A DNA stretch of 64,000 nt from Lepisosteus oculatus (GCF_040954835.1 NC_090707.1:26430570-26494569), one strand, 5' to 3'; shown: positions 28,262-39,690, numbered from the stretch's first letter. Notes: generated by a model from the letters alone, not told the origin. Program-made: numbers and translations.

Positions 28262-29495
28262 AAGTTCTTCCATCAGCTGTCAGCTACAGTACATACCAAG
28301 TCAATGTTCTAGGGGCTGATCAGACTGTTAACTGTTAAACACAGAGGTCTTCACTTCTGTTTCTCTTTCAGAATTGTGTTGCTAAGAAACACACCCAAAA
28401 TGTATCTTATATAAGGGTCACATGTCAAAATATTTTGTAATAATATGTGGTTTGGTGTTCATTGTCTGCTTCTCAGTTTTTTAGCTAAAGTCCTAAAAGA
28501 CTTGGAGGCCCATGTCAGTTTTGATCATGTTGTCAAAAAGAACATACACAAATACAAAATCATGTTAGCTGTGGTGGGTAAAGGCTGTCGAAAGTAAATT
28601 TCTGAAATTCCGTTGCCTGTTTTAATAGGTAAATCATACTAGGAGTTCTCCTGCTCCAGACTTAGGTTGAAGGCAAACAAAGTGTAAGCTCCAGTAAAGT
28701 CTTTAAGGCCTACTAGAAGGGGTTTGTCATTCAAGCACTTGCTTGCTGCTACCACTGGGTAAAAATATTTGCAAACATAGTTCCCATTTTTTCTGTTTGA
28801 TATTGTTCATCATCTGCATATTGTTACGTAATTTTATTTTTCAGGCACTTATTAACTGCATTCTAGTGTAGTACGATTACCTTAAGGTAGGGATGTAGTC
28901 ATGATGACAAAATAAAGAAACTAAATTGGCAATGCCACATTAACCCACATAATCAGTGTGCCAATATCAAACTATACATATAAATGTTTAGGAGTAAAAC
29001 ACAACATAAATTGCAAACAAGGTTTTTAATACATTCATGCTCAACCCACAAGAGAAAACCACAATGCTGTTCATGATCGATCCATTCCATGTAGCTTTAT
29101 TTATGTTGACTATTTTAGGGTTATGTCTAGTTTTTTGTGTAAATCAAATCAGTGTGCAGCCATCACCTATGACCAACAAACATTCTTTGACTTGACATTT
29201 AGAGCTTTGGATCTGACTTCAATGGAAATGAAAGTATACTGTTTTGCATCTAAAGAACAGAGCAAACAGGGACAAGAATGCAAGAGAAAGCAGAAAAAGG
29301 GACAAGAGAAGTGGCATGTTGTGGCAGCTTCCCAGCATACTGCTTGCAAATGCGCCATCACTGAACAGTAAGGTTAATTAACTTCATTGTTGGATCAACG
29401 CTCAGCACAACATGAGAGATTGCTGCGTGTTTCATTTAAACTTGTCTGGAACCCAATGTTCCCAATATTGCTGTACAACCCACTGCATTAATCCT
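28262..29495. other. No gene seen
   Basis: Mixed AT-rich sequence. An 82-codon ORF at 29123-29371 has a lysine/glutamine-rich end but no recognisable family. Confidence 0.5.
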
Positions 29496-30375
29496 TGTTA
29501 TGACCCCAGGTGTCTAGGGATAAAGGGGTGTAACATTTAGGATGGTTTTGGATGCAGGTGGGTTTCTGGTGAGGGACTTATGAAGCGTGACAATAAGTTT
29601 CGGTGCAAAACTGCTTTATTTTAAAGCGAATGAAGTGACTGGTATGTAAATAGGACACAATAACACACAGTGAAAGGGAACTAGAGCAATGCCAAAGAAG
29701 GAAAATAACAAACAAAATGGAGCTGGCTAATATAGTGAGGGAAAGCTGACCGAACTACCAAAACAAAACCTGAAACACTCGGTCTTAGGCATCTTCTAAC
29801 GCCATAGCTACCCTTCACTAACTACCCAAAACCATACAAGACAAAAGGCACTCAACTGTCCTTAACTAGTGTTACTAATACAAAGATCAACTACGTGTGT
29901 ACAATGTACCCGACAACCTTAACTAACCCTATACATAAAAGTTAATACAAATACACAAGTGAACTACGAATATAAAAAAAGGAAAACGAGTGTAGACACA
30001 AGAAACATGGTACAAAAAAACACAGAGGTTGATATAATACATTTGGGCAAGGTAATGGCGAAATAAAGGATAAACACAAACAAACGAAAGTACACAAAGA
30101 TGAACACAAACCACCAAAGCCGAAGCTATAATGAAACACACACGAAGTGAAACGAACAAAAATGGAGACATGAAGCCGAAGCAAAATGAAAGTGAAACCA
30201 AAGCTGAGCGGAGCAGAACCAAAGTCAAGCAAAAGGCCCTTCATTCTGATAACCTCCAAGTTGAATACTGAAGAAGTTGAGTTCTGGTTGGTCAAGAGTT
30301 GATTGAAGGTGATGTCACAACGGCAAAAATGATGTAGTGATGGACCCATGGGGAGAGGGCGAGTGGTAGCTGAAT
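29496..30375 (-). mobile_element. LTR-like repeat, copy 1
   Basis: An approximately 880-bp non-coding repeat. Read on the minus strand it closely parallels 59806-60653, with a shared end TGTTACACCCCTTTA.CCCTAGACAC...GGGTC.TAACA. The TG...CA ends and lack of coding suggest a solo LTR, but I found no target-site duplication. Confidence 0.65.
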
Positions 30376-30474
30376 GAATAATTATTTTACTTGTTGACTA
30401 AACTGCTTGGTCAATTCATGAAATTCACTATTTTCAGAACCCTCCATCTGTAGCAATATTATTTTAATATTTAA

Positions 30475-30675
30475 TATTTATAGTGATAAAGAAGAAGTAA
30501 TAGGTTTATTCCATGCTGAAAAGAGAAGAAAGAAAACACAACGTTTTGGACATGTAGCCTTCTTCAAGTGTGAGGAGAAGTAATAGGTTTATTCAGCATG
30601 GAATAAACCTATTACTTTTTCCTTTGAAGCCTATGCATGCTGACGCGCTACCAACCAGAACTATTTATAGTGATA
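30475..30675. mobile_element. Penelope-like tail dimer (head-to-head) with 14-bp TSD
   Basis: A minus-strand tail piece (30489-30573) is followed by a short palindromic segment and a plus-strand tail (to about 30661). The set is enclosed by a perfect 14-bp direct repeat, TATTTATAGTGATA, at 30475-30488 and 30662-30675. It has the same organisation as 333-561. Confidence 0.85.
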
Positions 30676-30889
30676 TACATAAATAATAAAAATGTCAATA
30701 TAGAGTACATATTATTTACTATTTTATTTTTACAGCAAGATACTTTATTTGTTAAAAATAAAACATGTGCCCTGACTGAGAATCAAACCTGGGAAATTTT
30801 TGGTGATAGACAAGCACTCTACCATTACACCAAAGCATGTAAATTGCTTGGCAAAATGAGCAGTTCAAAATGTTTCCACAATAACTGGT
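30676..30889 (-). repeat. Family M fragment with tRNA-like cassette 5
   Basis: On the minus strand a tRNA-like segment (about 30770-30845) has a 7-bp acceptor pairing (TGCTTTG with CAGGGCA, including wobbles), an A-box-like GGTGTAATGGTAGAG and a B-box GGTTTGATTC. It is followed by the family flank AACAAATAAAG...AATAAAATAGTAAATA. It is not a canonical tRNA gene; the T stem is poorly paired. Confidence 0.6.
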
Positions 30890-32540
30890 GGTTGAAATGC
30901 TTCCCTCATATATCAAGGATACTAACCACCCCCTTCAACTTTTCAATGATTTCCAAATTCAGAGTCCAGAATGCTACATTTTTACCATGGATATCACGTC
31001 TCTCTACACCATTTTTCCCCACAATGACGGGCTTACAGCCTTAAAGCACATGCTAGACAAACACACAGTGCTTGATCCACCCACCCACACTCTAGTGTGT
31101 CTTGCAGAATTGGTTCTCACACTCAATACTTCTCATTTAATAACCGTTTTTATCAGCAGGTTAGTGGAGTCGCCATGGGCACCAGGATGGGACTATGCCA
31201 ACTAATAGCTATGCCAATATTTTTGTCGGCTGGGTAGAAGAATGCTTCTTTGCTTCCTATACTGGTTTTGTCCCTGACCTCTACAAGCAATACATCGATG
31301 ACTATATCAGTGCTGCTACATGCTCTAACGACCAACTAGAGCACTTCCAGCATCAATTCACTAACTCTCACCCATCTCTCAAATATATAGTTAACATATC
31401 TTCCACAACTCTTCTGTTTCTAGACATAAATTTTTGTGTTAACCATTCACAACTCTCATCCTCGGTCTATTACAAACCCACAGAAACACATAGCTATCTC
31501 CTGTACAGCTCTTTTCATCCCACTCACACCAAACACACTCTCCATTTTTCACAGATCCTCAGGCTACGTTGACTCTGCAGTGACAACATGGATTTCCAGA
31601 ACCAAACACTCAAAATGTATTCTTTTTTCATCAACAGGGGATAACCCACCCATATTATCAATAGGGCCCTCACCTGGGCATAAAACAGCCCTAGGATCAT
31701 CAACTCAACCAGGAACTCCTGGTCTCACAACTGCATTCGTTTGTTGCTTCTCTACCACTCTAATATACTTTCTATCCCCGGGACCATTATTAACAACTAC
31801 TCCATTTTACAGGGCGATCCCTCCATCAGTACCCTTTTTTCTAACTGCCCAATCATCTCTTACCACCGACCACCCAACAGAGGATACCCCACCCATGTTA
31901 TCGATAGGGCCCTCACCCGGGCCAAAAATAGCCCTTGGATAATCAACTCAACAAGGAACTCCTGGGTCTCACAACTGCATTCATTTGGTGCTTGCCTACC
32001 ACTCTAACTCTAACACTTTCGATCCCCAGGACCATTATTAACAACTACTCCATTTTACAGGGCGATCCCTCTATCAGTACCCTTTTTTCTAACAACCCAA
32101 TCATCTCCTACCGCCGACCACCCAATCTACATCAACTTCTAACTCACAGCTCCCTTGACTACGCTCGGCAATCATCCCCACCAGGCACCTTCCCCTGCAT
32201 CAGAACTCGCTGCATCACCTGCAAATACATATCTAACAACATGCTCATTCAGACATTCAGACGACATCCTGTACCTCCAGCAACCTCATTTACTGTATCT
32301 CCTGCAAAAAACCCTGCAAAAAATGCCCAGCTATCTATGTTGGGGAAACCGGAAGGAGACTAGGAGACCGCTTCAGGGAATATGTTATGGCTGTGAAGAT
32401 GAAAGATTTCTCCAAGCCCATAGTTTCTCATTTCACCTCTGACGGCCACGATCACACTGATCTCTCTGTCTCTGTCCTCAAAGAAGGGTTTCTCAACTCC
32501 CATAGCAGAAAAACAGAAGAAATTAACCTTATCCTGAAAC
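30890..32540 (+). pseudogene. Penelope-like RT/GIY-YIG copy C, main part (broken)
   Basis: Starts within RT at LPSYIKDTNH, then MDITSLYT, SYANIFVGWVEECFFASY, the catalytic YIDD (about 31290), SSTTLLFLDIN and SSVYYKPTETHSYLLYSSFHP. The GIY-YIG core lies near 32330-32375 (YVGETGRRLGDRFREY), then SKPIVSHFTSDGHDHTDLS. It is interrupted by stops, frameshifts and a tandem duplication, and at 32541 by the large TIR composite. It resumes at 38459. Confidence 0.88.
31633..32123 (+). repeat. ~245-bp tandem duplication inside Penelope copy C
   Basis: Unit 1 (31633-31875) and unit 2 (31876-32123) both start AACAG.GGATA.CCCACCCAT and end CGACCACCC. Other Penelope copies in the window have a single unit here. 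The two units differ at many positions. Confidence 0.85.
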
Positions 32541-34149
32541 TACAGATGCAGGCATTCAAAGTGCGCGGTACAAACGCGTCATGGTGCGTCATACTGTGGT
32601 ACGTGATTGGGTGGCCAAAATGACCGAGAGGGGTACTCGTTGGTCGGTCGTGGAAAGATTTAATCATGTCTTTACTGTGGACGTTTTAATCCGCTTAGTA
32701 TTGAATAGGTATATGGAATTTTACAACTAAAGGGAAATTTTAGTAGCTGAGCATAAAAAGAAGAGGAGCATAACGGATCTGAAGGTCATAAACGATATTA
32801 ATTTAGGCATATAAACATATTAATGTATGTAAACTGTACTGTATATGGCTGGTCTTGGTAGTTTAAAGAAAGAATACACACCAGTCTTCCATTTCTCCCT
32901 AAACATTTTAAGCATCAAAGTTTTATGAAACGTCCCCAAATATGTGATTGCTGTATAGAATGAATTTTAATCCCTATATTTAGGCTCAGATTTCAACTAT
33001 AAATCATACACCAATTACTAGCAGTAAATACCTATGTTTTGCTCCCTCTTACCACAAAAATATATATGTATTGTAGCGGGGATGAACTTTTTTTCGTACG
33101 TGACTCTACCTACTGCGACTCGGACACGGAACGATTAAAGATGGCGACAAGTCAGGCACCCAGGGGTGGGGGGGGGGTGTCTTTCCGGCTCCATAACAAA
33201 AATGCCAAATAGGAGTGGCTTAAGCAACATACTGTACACAGTCGTGTAACTGACAGTTTGAGGTAGACTATCGTGTAAATTTCGTTTTGTTGCTGATAGG
33301 TTAAGCTTTCTAAACTCAGCCCCAAAGTCATGTGAATGATTTTTCGCCCTGTTTCATTGGTTAAACGCAATGATCACAAGCACCACCATAGTAACTAGGA
33401 TGTGTAGTTTTTAATTCAGTTTGAATTATAACTGTATGTTCTGTCTTCATATTTGGCCAGGGCCTTAAAGAGAGGGCGTGCCAAAATTTTTCGGTGCTGT
33501 CGTCTGCGCTTTAAAGATACCCCCGTCACGGAAGAATTTGACCTTGGAGCGTTTACCCAGCGTAATATTGTATTTCGTTGCACTTTGACAGATTGTCTTT
33601 AAATCAATTGTTGTCAGAATATCCCCACCTCCAAAAAAGAACAAAATTGCAACGATTTTATTAACTGGCTGTTTCAGTAACTTAAAGTATATATAATAAT
33701 TTAACAATATATGTGATAATTTAACAATATATGTAAATGTTTTAAGATATGTCTATGTTGTGAATGTCTGTAGATTGTAGTTTATTTTTAGTTTTTGTTT
33801 AGTTTCACGTTAATTATATAAGGGAGAGTGTCATAAAGATGACTACCTTACCCCCCATCTTGATTAAAATACTTTTATTTTTTCACAATCTGGCAATGCC
33901 AGACAGAATTCACATTCGCTGCAGCCAAATGGCCTTGCAGATCAGAAAATCAAGGAACAAAACAATTATTGCGCCCGGCTCTTCAATGGAATCGCTTTAA
34001 CATGCTAATGCGTTGGTGTAACAGTCAAGGTGTGGCAAGCTTCTAATGTCTCCCGACTTCGGCGAAAGGAACCCTTCTTTCATTGGAGGACAATTAACAC
34101 ATTCTAACCGTACATGAAAATATAATGCTGGCGCGCGGGCACGGTGGGG

Positions 34150-35425
34150 TGCTTTACCAGCTGTCAAAAAAAAAGTTTAAAAAAAAATTCAATTGAGTGT
34201 CCATAATATTGCTATTTTGCTATTGCTAATTGCTATTGCTACTGAGTCTCTGTGTCTACATTGTTTGTAAACAAACTGGTTTCACAGGTATTTTCAGCCC
34301 CCAGCCACTGTTGTTTCATCAGTTGTTATCCTGTAATAAAGTTGTATCCGCTTTGAGAAGCCATATATCCTGTAAAGCACTTTAAAGGTGATATATAAAA
34401 TAAAGTTTATTATTATTATTAATATTGATCATCTTTTTCCTCTCAGAACTTGTCAATTGTTGTTGTTATTGTTATTGTTATCCTGTAAAGCACTCTGAGA
34501 AGCATACTGTCCAACTTGTCAGGTGCATTCTCTTGTAAAATAATAAGTAGAGCTTTGGGGTAATTAGTGGTCCACTTACAGCAACCCCATGTAAATACAT
34601 TTTGTCTCCAAATCCACCACCACTTGTATGAATCATAGCCCTGCCAAACGATGCAGATTCCGCTGCAATGGTCATGTGCAGGAATTATTCAGTATGGCAT
34701 CTCCATGTTCAAGTAAACACTGCTCTGTGTGCAAATGCAAATACATTTATTCATGTCTGCCTTGGAATGATAAAATCTGGGGCTCCACTTTACAGAGGGA
34801 AGAAGTCATGTAAAAACTCATTAAATATATTTACAGGCTTGTTTAAGAGTTCCTCTGGCAGTGACAACAGCAAACAAGAAGATGAAACACCATCAGCTCA
34901 CAGTGCAATGCCAAGGCAGACCTGAAGGAATTTTAAAGGACTTTGTTACTAAATATTTGTGCAGCAATTGTAAAGGCTAGAATACCCCCCCCCTCCAAAA
35001 CCCCTTTTTTTTGCTCACAGTAGTACTACTTACAGTAGTACTTAAGTACAGTACAGTAAGTAAGTACAGTAGTACTTCTCACGTTAAGAAAGTTAGGTGT
35101 TAGCATAAACTATTAGTAATCAATAATATTAAATTTAGCACTGTAATATTGTTCTAATAATAAATTCTATTCTACTCTGAGAATGTAGGGGGGATGAAGA
35201 ATGCCCGTGGTCTTTTCACTGATAAACTTAGGTCAAGCTGTCAACAAAAAACAGCTGTCAAAATATTTTTTTTAAAGCCACCTTTAAAGGCGCTATATAA
35301 AATAAAATCTATTATTATTAATATTGATTATATTCTTCCACCCAGGACGTAAAATTGTTGTTGTTATTGTTGTTATCCTGTAAAGTTCTTTGAGAAGCAT
35401 ACTGTCCAGCATATTGTATTTCATT
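34150..35425 (+). repeat. Two partial copies of an unnamed repeat module
   Basis: Both 34150-34530 and 34985-35425 share CAGCTGTCAAAA, TATTATTATTAATATTGAT, a TTGTTGTTATTGTT run, and TTATCCTGTAAAG..CTYTGAGAAGCATACTGTCCA. The same material occurs inverted at 36870-37335. Confidence 0.7.
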
Positions 35426-35457
35426 GCGCTTTGACAGATCGTCTTATAATCACTCGT

Positions 35458-35606
35458 TGTTAGAATATCCCCCAAGAGGATATTCCCCCCAAGAGGATAT
35501 AAAGGATATCCCCCAAGAGGTATCCAGGTAACAGTGAAACGGGCATACATTCTGGGGAGATCGCCCATTTTCCATGTAAATAGTTACCTGGTTCCACACC
35601 CCTTGG

Positions 35607-35646
<40 letters not shown>

Positions 35647-35815
35647 GCCCGTGTTCTTGGTGGGCTTGTCTTGTGTCTCTCTCTTGTCTGGGCACAGGAA
35701 TGCTGCTGGCAGGTGGGACGGAGAAGAAATAAAGCGTATAAATGGCGTTTTTAAGTTTTTAACTCCACAAGTCTGAGTCTCTGTGTTCGTCCTCAACGAA
35801 CCCAAATTCATTACA
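35458..35815 (+). mobile_element. Gypsy-type 5' LTR
   Basis: Ends in TTACA directly before a primer-binding site, and contains a polyadenylation-like AATAAA (35729) and a CT microsatellite. The left border, TGTTAGAATATCCCCC, is my estimate from a TG start. No matching 3' LTR was found in the window. Confidence 0.6.
35613..35644. repeat. (TC)n microsatellite
   Basis: About 16 TC units inside the LTR. Confidence 0.95.
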
Positions 35816-35816
35816 T

Positions 35817-35831
35817 TGGTGTCAGAGCGGG
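35817..35831 (+). promoter_or_regulatory. tRNA-Leu-type primer-binding site
   Basis: TGGTGTCAGAGCGGG immediately follows the LTR. It is complementary, with one missing base, to the 3' end of vertebrate tRNA-Leu (…CTCCTGACACCA). Confidence 0.65.
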
Positions 35832-35834
35832 AGG

Positions 35835-36700
35835 ATGGAATCCCAGCAGCTGAGTGACCCCCTAAAGCGCCTTTTGGGGGCGGGCAGCAGCCACCATGGG
35901 CCTGGACGACCCCTCAGCACCGCCAGTGGCCACAGCCCTTATCAGGGCTACCCAACGGCGATCTACTCAGCAGAAGGGGGGCCCTTTCCCGAGTCGCCTC
36001 AGGCCGTGTGGCAGGAAGGAGATGCCAGACCAGCGGGGTCCAGCCCGCCACCCTTGCACCATCCTGTGCCGGTGAGACTGAGCCGTTATAAGGGGGAGGT
36101 CCCATGGCAAATGTTTGAGGCCCAGTTCCAGATGGCGGCCTGGGCAAACGGCTGGTCTCAGGTGGAGATGGCGGGCTACTTCGCCACAGTCCTGGAGGGG
36201 AAGGCCTGCGAGGCATTGCTGGATGTACCCGGGGACCAGTGGTGAAACAACACAGCGTTGGCGTTTTGGCAGGAGAGGGGAGGTGCCGGGACCGCTGTGG
36301 GCAAGGTTGGCCCAATGCTGCTGCCTAAAGGGAGAGCCACTGGGTCCGGTCACCGCAGATGTGGCCTAATTAGCCCGCCAGGGTTACCCTACTCTCCCGG
36401 AGGAGGCCCACCGGGAGATAGCGCTCCAGGCATTCCTCCGGGCCCTGGCGCCAACTGAGGTGCAGGGCCGCGTGATGCTGGCCGCGCCGGTCCCCTTGGA
36501 GCAGGCCCTGGCTCTGGCTGAGCAGGCTGATGCTGTGTTCGAGGAGACCGGTGGGCACCAACAGAGAGGCGCACGGGGAATCAGATGGGGAGGAGGAGAT
36601 GGCCAGCGCGGCAATGCTGGTGGAGCGACGACGGCGGGTCATCTGCCACCGCTGTGGGGAGAGGGGGCACATCGCCTGGGAGTGCCGGGCGCTGGACCTC
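35835..36700 (+). pseudogene. Gypsy-type gag (broken)
   Basis: Opens at an ATG just after the primer-binding site. The first frame runs to 36245 and holds a capsid-like segment (VPWQMFEAQFQMAAWANGW, then LEGKACEALLDVP). A stop and a frameshift follow. A second frame continues with DVA.LARQGYPTLPEEAHRE and LRALAPTEVQGRV. A third carries one CCHC zinc knuckle, CHRCGERGHIAWEC (about 36640-36683). No protease or polymerase follows; instead the sequence folds back on itself. Confidence 0.8.
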
Positions 36701-36862
36701 AGTCGGTGCCAGGGCCCGGAGGAATGCCTGGAGTTCTATCTCCCGGTGGGCCTCCTCCGGGAGAGTAGGGTAACCCTGGCGGGCTAAGTAGGCCACATCT
36801 GCAGCGACCGGACCCAGTGGCTCTCCCACTAAGCGGTGGCGTTGGGCCAACCTTGCCCACAG
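36295..36862. repeat. Inverted duplication of a gag segment
   Basis: Left arm 36295-36462 (gag sense) and right arm 36697-36862 (gag antisense) are inverted copies of about 165 bp, roughly 90% identical by eye. The zinc-knuckle region lies between them. Landmarks in both are GGCAAGGTTGGCCCAA, GGGAGAGCCACTGGGTCCGG and CTCTCCCGGAGGAGGCCCAC. Confidence 0.9.
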
Positions 36863-36869
36863 AACAAAT

Positions 36870-37335
36870 AAGGTGGCTTCTCAAAGCGCTTTACAGGATA
36901 ACAACTCATGAAACAACAGTGGCTGTGGGTTGAAAATACCTGTGAAACCGGATTGTTCACAAACAGTGTAGACACAGAGACTCAGTAGCAATAGCAATTA
37001 GCAATAGCAAAATAGCAATATTATGGACACACTGTTTAAAAAAGAAATACGTTTTTTTGACAGCTGGTGTTTGTTGACAGCTTGACACAAGTTTATCTGT
37101 GAAAAGACCATGGGCATTCTTCTTCCCCCCTACATTCTCAGAGTAGAATAGAATTTATTATTAGCACAATTTATTACAGTGCTAAATTTAATATTATTGA
37201 TTACTGATAGTTAATGCTAACACCTAGCTTTCTTAACGCAAGAAGTACTACTGTAAGTACTCACTGTTCTTACTTACTGTACTGTACTTAAGTACTACTG
37301 TAAGTAGTACTACTGTGAGCAAAAAAAAGGGGTTT
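36870..37335 (-). repeat. Inverted copy of the modules at 34150-35280
   Basis: Reverse complement of 34190-34360 (CTATTTTGCTATTGCTAATT…, CCACTGTTGTTTCAT) and of 34985-35275 (AGTAGTACTTAAGTACAGTA, TCTACTCTGAGAATGTAGG). The two pieces are contiguous here but separated by about 600 bp in the left copies. Confidence 0.85.
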
Positions 37336-37559
37336 TGGAGGGGGGGAGGTGTCTTTCGCTGGAAGACTCAACCCCTTCTACTTTGAAAATACCTGTGAAA
37401 CCGGTTTAATTCGTCACAGCCAGCACTCCCGCAGAGAGTGATGAAAATCACGCTGCACTAGGCGAATACACATTAGTGTTGGGCTTTTGGGCTCAGGTGG
37501 ATTTGTGCCCTACAGTTCATACTGCAGTACCGCTGTATACTGTACATACAGTACAGTAC

Positions 37560-37745
37560 GAACATGTGTTATTTTGAAATATAAAAAATGTCAATATACT
37601 GTAGTGTCCATAATACTTGCTATCTTAGTTTTTCAAAGAAGTGTTTTTGTTAAACGAAAACTCATAGCAACTGCTGGATTTGAACACCTGACCTCACACT
37701 TATACTATAAATTGGTTGCTTAAGCCATCATGCCACTGAGGCAAG
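37560..37745 (-). repeat. Family M module with tRNA-like cassette 6
   Basis: Minus strand: A-box-like TGGCATGATGGCTTA, B-box GTGTTCAAATCC, then the flank TGAGTTTTCGTTTAACAAAA that also follows cassette 1, and ATTGACATTTTT. Confidence 0.6.
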
Positions 37746-37919
37746 TCGTGTGACACACGCTGAAACAGCAATACAGATATTACAGTAATATGGTTGGCAG
37801 GTCAACCACATGTAAGACTTTGTCTTGGAATATGGAATATTGGTGTGTATTTTTTCTTCAAAATACCAATGCCAGCAACATACAGTTTACATAATGTGTT
37901 TATGTTCCTAAATTAATAT

Positions 37920-38120
37920 TGTAGCACTTTGGGGTTCACGTGGGCGCCCTTGCCGCCGCCGCATCAGGTTGGCCCCCCACCGTCGGGGACTCGAACGCGG
38001 GCCTCTGGCGTCACTCAACAGGGACCCAGCCTGTTGAGCTAAAGAGAAATCTCCCGTCAGCCCAGCGGCTGTAGCCCCTGCTATCCCAGGGAAGGGCGGT
38101 GACGTCACCGCTCTGGTAAG
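37920..38120 (-). repeat. tRNA-derived SINE or tRNA-like repeat
   Basis: On the minus strand: A-box TTTAGCTCAACAGG and B-box GCGTTCGAGTCCC at tRNA spacing, followed by a GC-rich body. It differs from the other SINE families in the window. Confidence 0.5.
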
Positions 38121-38458
38121 CCGGCTCTTACACACTCACTAGTGGTAAAATTCCAAATAAATATTCAATACTAAGCGGATTAAAATGTGCACAGTAAAGA
38201 GATTAAATGATTAAATCTTTTCACTAACGACCAATACACCACAATATCTTCCGTGTCGCATTAACATTTGAATGTTTTTTTACAAGTGTAAAAAGAAGCG
38301 ATACACAACCTGTCTCCTCTATAACTTTTCTTTTTACAGAGAAATTCCGCCAGAGCCTCACAACATTGTCCAATAATACTCGTATTACACCGTGTCATAC
38401 CACATTTCAATGCGACACGCCCACCGCGTTGTACCGCGTTTTGAATGGCTGCATCTTA

Positions 38459-38712
38459 CCATCCCCCTTCTCTCAATGACTGACTTATTCTTGTGTAATC
38501 TTCTCTATTCTCATGCAACTTTTGACTACACACCTTTCTTCACCCCTCTCCCCTTTGCACTTCCTGAGTGGCCTCTCTGCCCCTCTTGCCTCCTCCCCTC
38601 TCCAAACTTATGTTCTTCTGTGCTATTTAATCTTTGCTGTCTGCCCTGTCTTTCTCACACCTGAAGAAAGCTTCACAGCCAAAACGTTGGGTTTTCTTCT
38701 CTTCTCTTTCAG
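38459..38712 (+). mobile_element. Penelope-like copy C, 3' part
   Basis: Resumes with CCATCCCCCTTCTCTCAATG and runs to CTTCTCTTTCAG. This corresponds to the untranslated tail of the other copies, including CACACCTGAAGAAAGC. The last 80 bp of the normal tail are absent. Confidence 0.85.
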
Positions 38713-39269
38713 TATGTGTAATATATTTTTATTCCTAAATTAATATTGTTTTTGACATTCAGAGGCATTCTGTTATTTTTATTGTCATTCTGTTATTTTT
38801 ATTGTCAGCTACCACAATTTCTTCACAATTTTCACAATCCCTTTAGTTACAAAATTACATGTTAATTTTAAAGTGCTTTGAGTTGTCTTTGGCCAATGAA
38901 TCACATAATGTACTGTGCCGCATTACAGGTACTGCATTTAGAAGAAATGTCGCGCATTCTGACATTTTTAACCACTCTCTGTTCCTGTCAGTCATGCCAG
39001 AGTGCCTCAAGAAAAAACACAATTGTTCCACTGCGCAAGAATACCATGGTAACTTCTATGAACGATTACCTCCCAGTAGCACTCACATACTGGTAATGAA
39101 GAGCCTGTAAAGACTAATATTGTCATATATAAATTTTTCTTACCTATACTCCCTCGATAAACTTCATTTTACTTAACTCTCTATAGGTCAGTTGATGATC
39201 CCATATCTCTAGCACTACAGTACATACTTGACCTTGAACATTTAGACAAGCAGGGCATCTTTGCCATCT

Positions 39270-39690
39270 ATGGCCAGCAGCCATATCACCCTGCAACTCA
39301 CAACTGGCAACCCACTTCACCTAAGCAGGTGTGAGGCTGGCCAGTACTTGGATGGGGAGACCTCCTGGGAAAAACTAAGGTTGCTGCTGGCAGAGGTGTT
39401 AGTGGGGCCAGCAGGGGGTGTTCATCCTGTGGCTCATGGGGTCCTAATGCCCCAGTGTAGTGATGGGGGCACTATACTGTAAACAGGTGCCGTCCTTCGG
39501 ATGAGATGTAAAACTCTCCTCCCTACTGATAGCTGATGTGTGGTGAGTGTTCTGGCGCACTATGGCTGCTGTCACATCATCCAGGTGGATGCTACACAGT
39601 GGTGGTGGAGGGGAGTCCCTATTACCTGTAAAGTGCTTTGAGTGGAGTGTCCAGAAAAAGTGCTATATAAGTGTAAGCAATTATTTTTAT
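39270..39690 (+). repeat. 5S-derived SINE with internal deletion
   Basis: 5S-like head (AGCAGCCATATCACCCTGCA) through CGTCCTTCGGATGAGA, then a jump to CTCCCTACTGATAGCTGATG and the GCTATATAAGTGTAAGCAATT end. It is inserted in the L2 relic. Confidence 0.92.

Larger units (their letters stand above)
32543..38456. mobile_element. TIR-flanked composite element (family M), 5.9 kb, inserted in Penelope copy C
   Basis: Left terminus CAGATGCAGGCATTCAAA and right terminus TTTTGAATGGCTGCATCT, each followed outward by TA, interrupt one Penelope copy whose two halves lie at 30890-32540 and 38459-38712. Subterminal regions (32560-32730 and 38140-38260) are inverted copies sharing ATCCGCTTAGTATTGAATA. The interior is a patchwork: a Gypsy LTR and gag, an inverted gag duplication, repeated A/B-like modules in both orientations, a tRNA-like cassette and a tRNA-derived SINE. 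No transposase is visible. Confidence 0.6.

Noticed and set aside
29123..29371. 82-codon ORF as a small host gene
   Set aside because: No recognisable family and no splice or conserved-motif support; lengths like this occur by chance.
29929..30349. Two overlapping minus-strand ORFs of 99 and 135 codons
   Set aside because: They lie inside the LTR-like repeat, are hydrophobic and low in complexity, and lack support from the second copy.
30770..30845. Functional tRNA gene on the minus strand
   Set aside because: The acceptor stem pairs, but the T stem and anticodon arm do not form well, and the sequence is embedded in a repeat family whose other copies hold different cassettes.
35914..36353. 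Long antisense ORFs over the gag region
   Set aside because: Shadows of GC-rich gag on the opposite strand; the sense frame carries the capsid and zinc-knuckle motifs.
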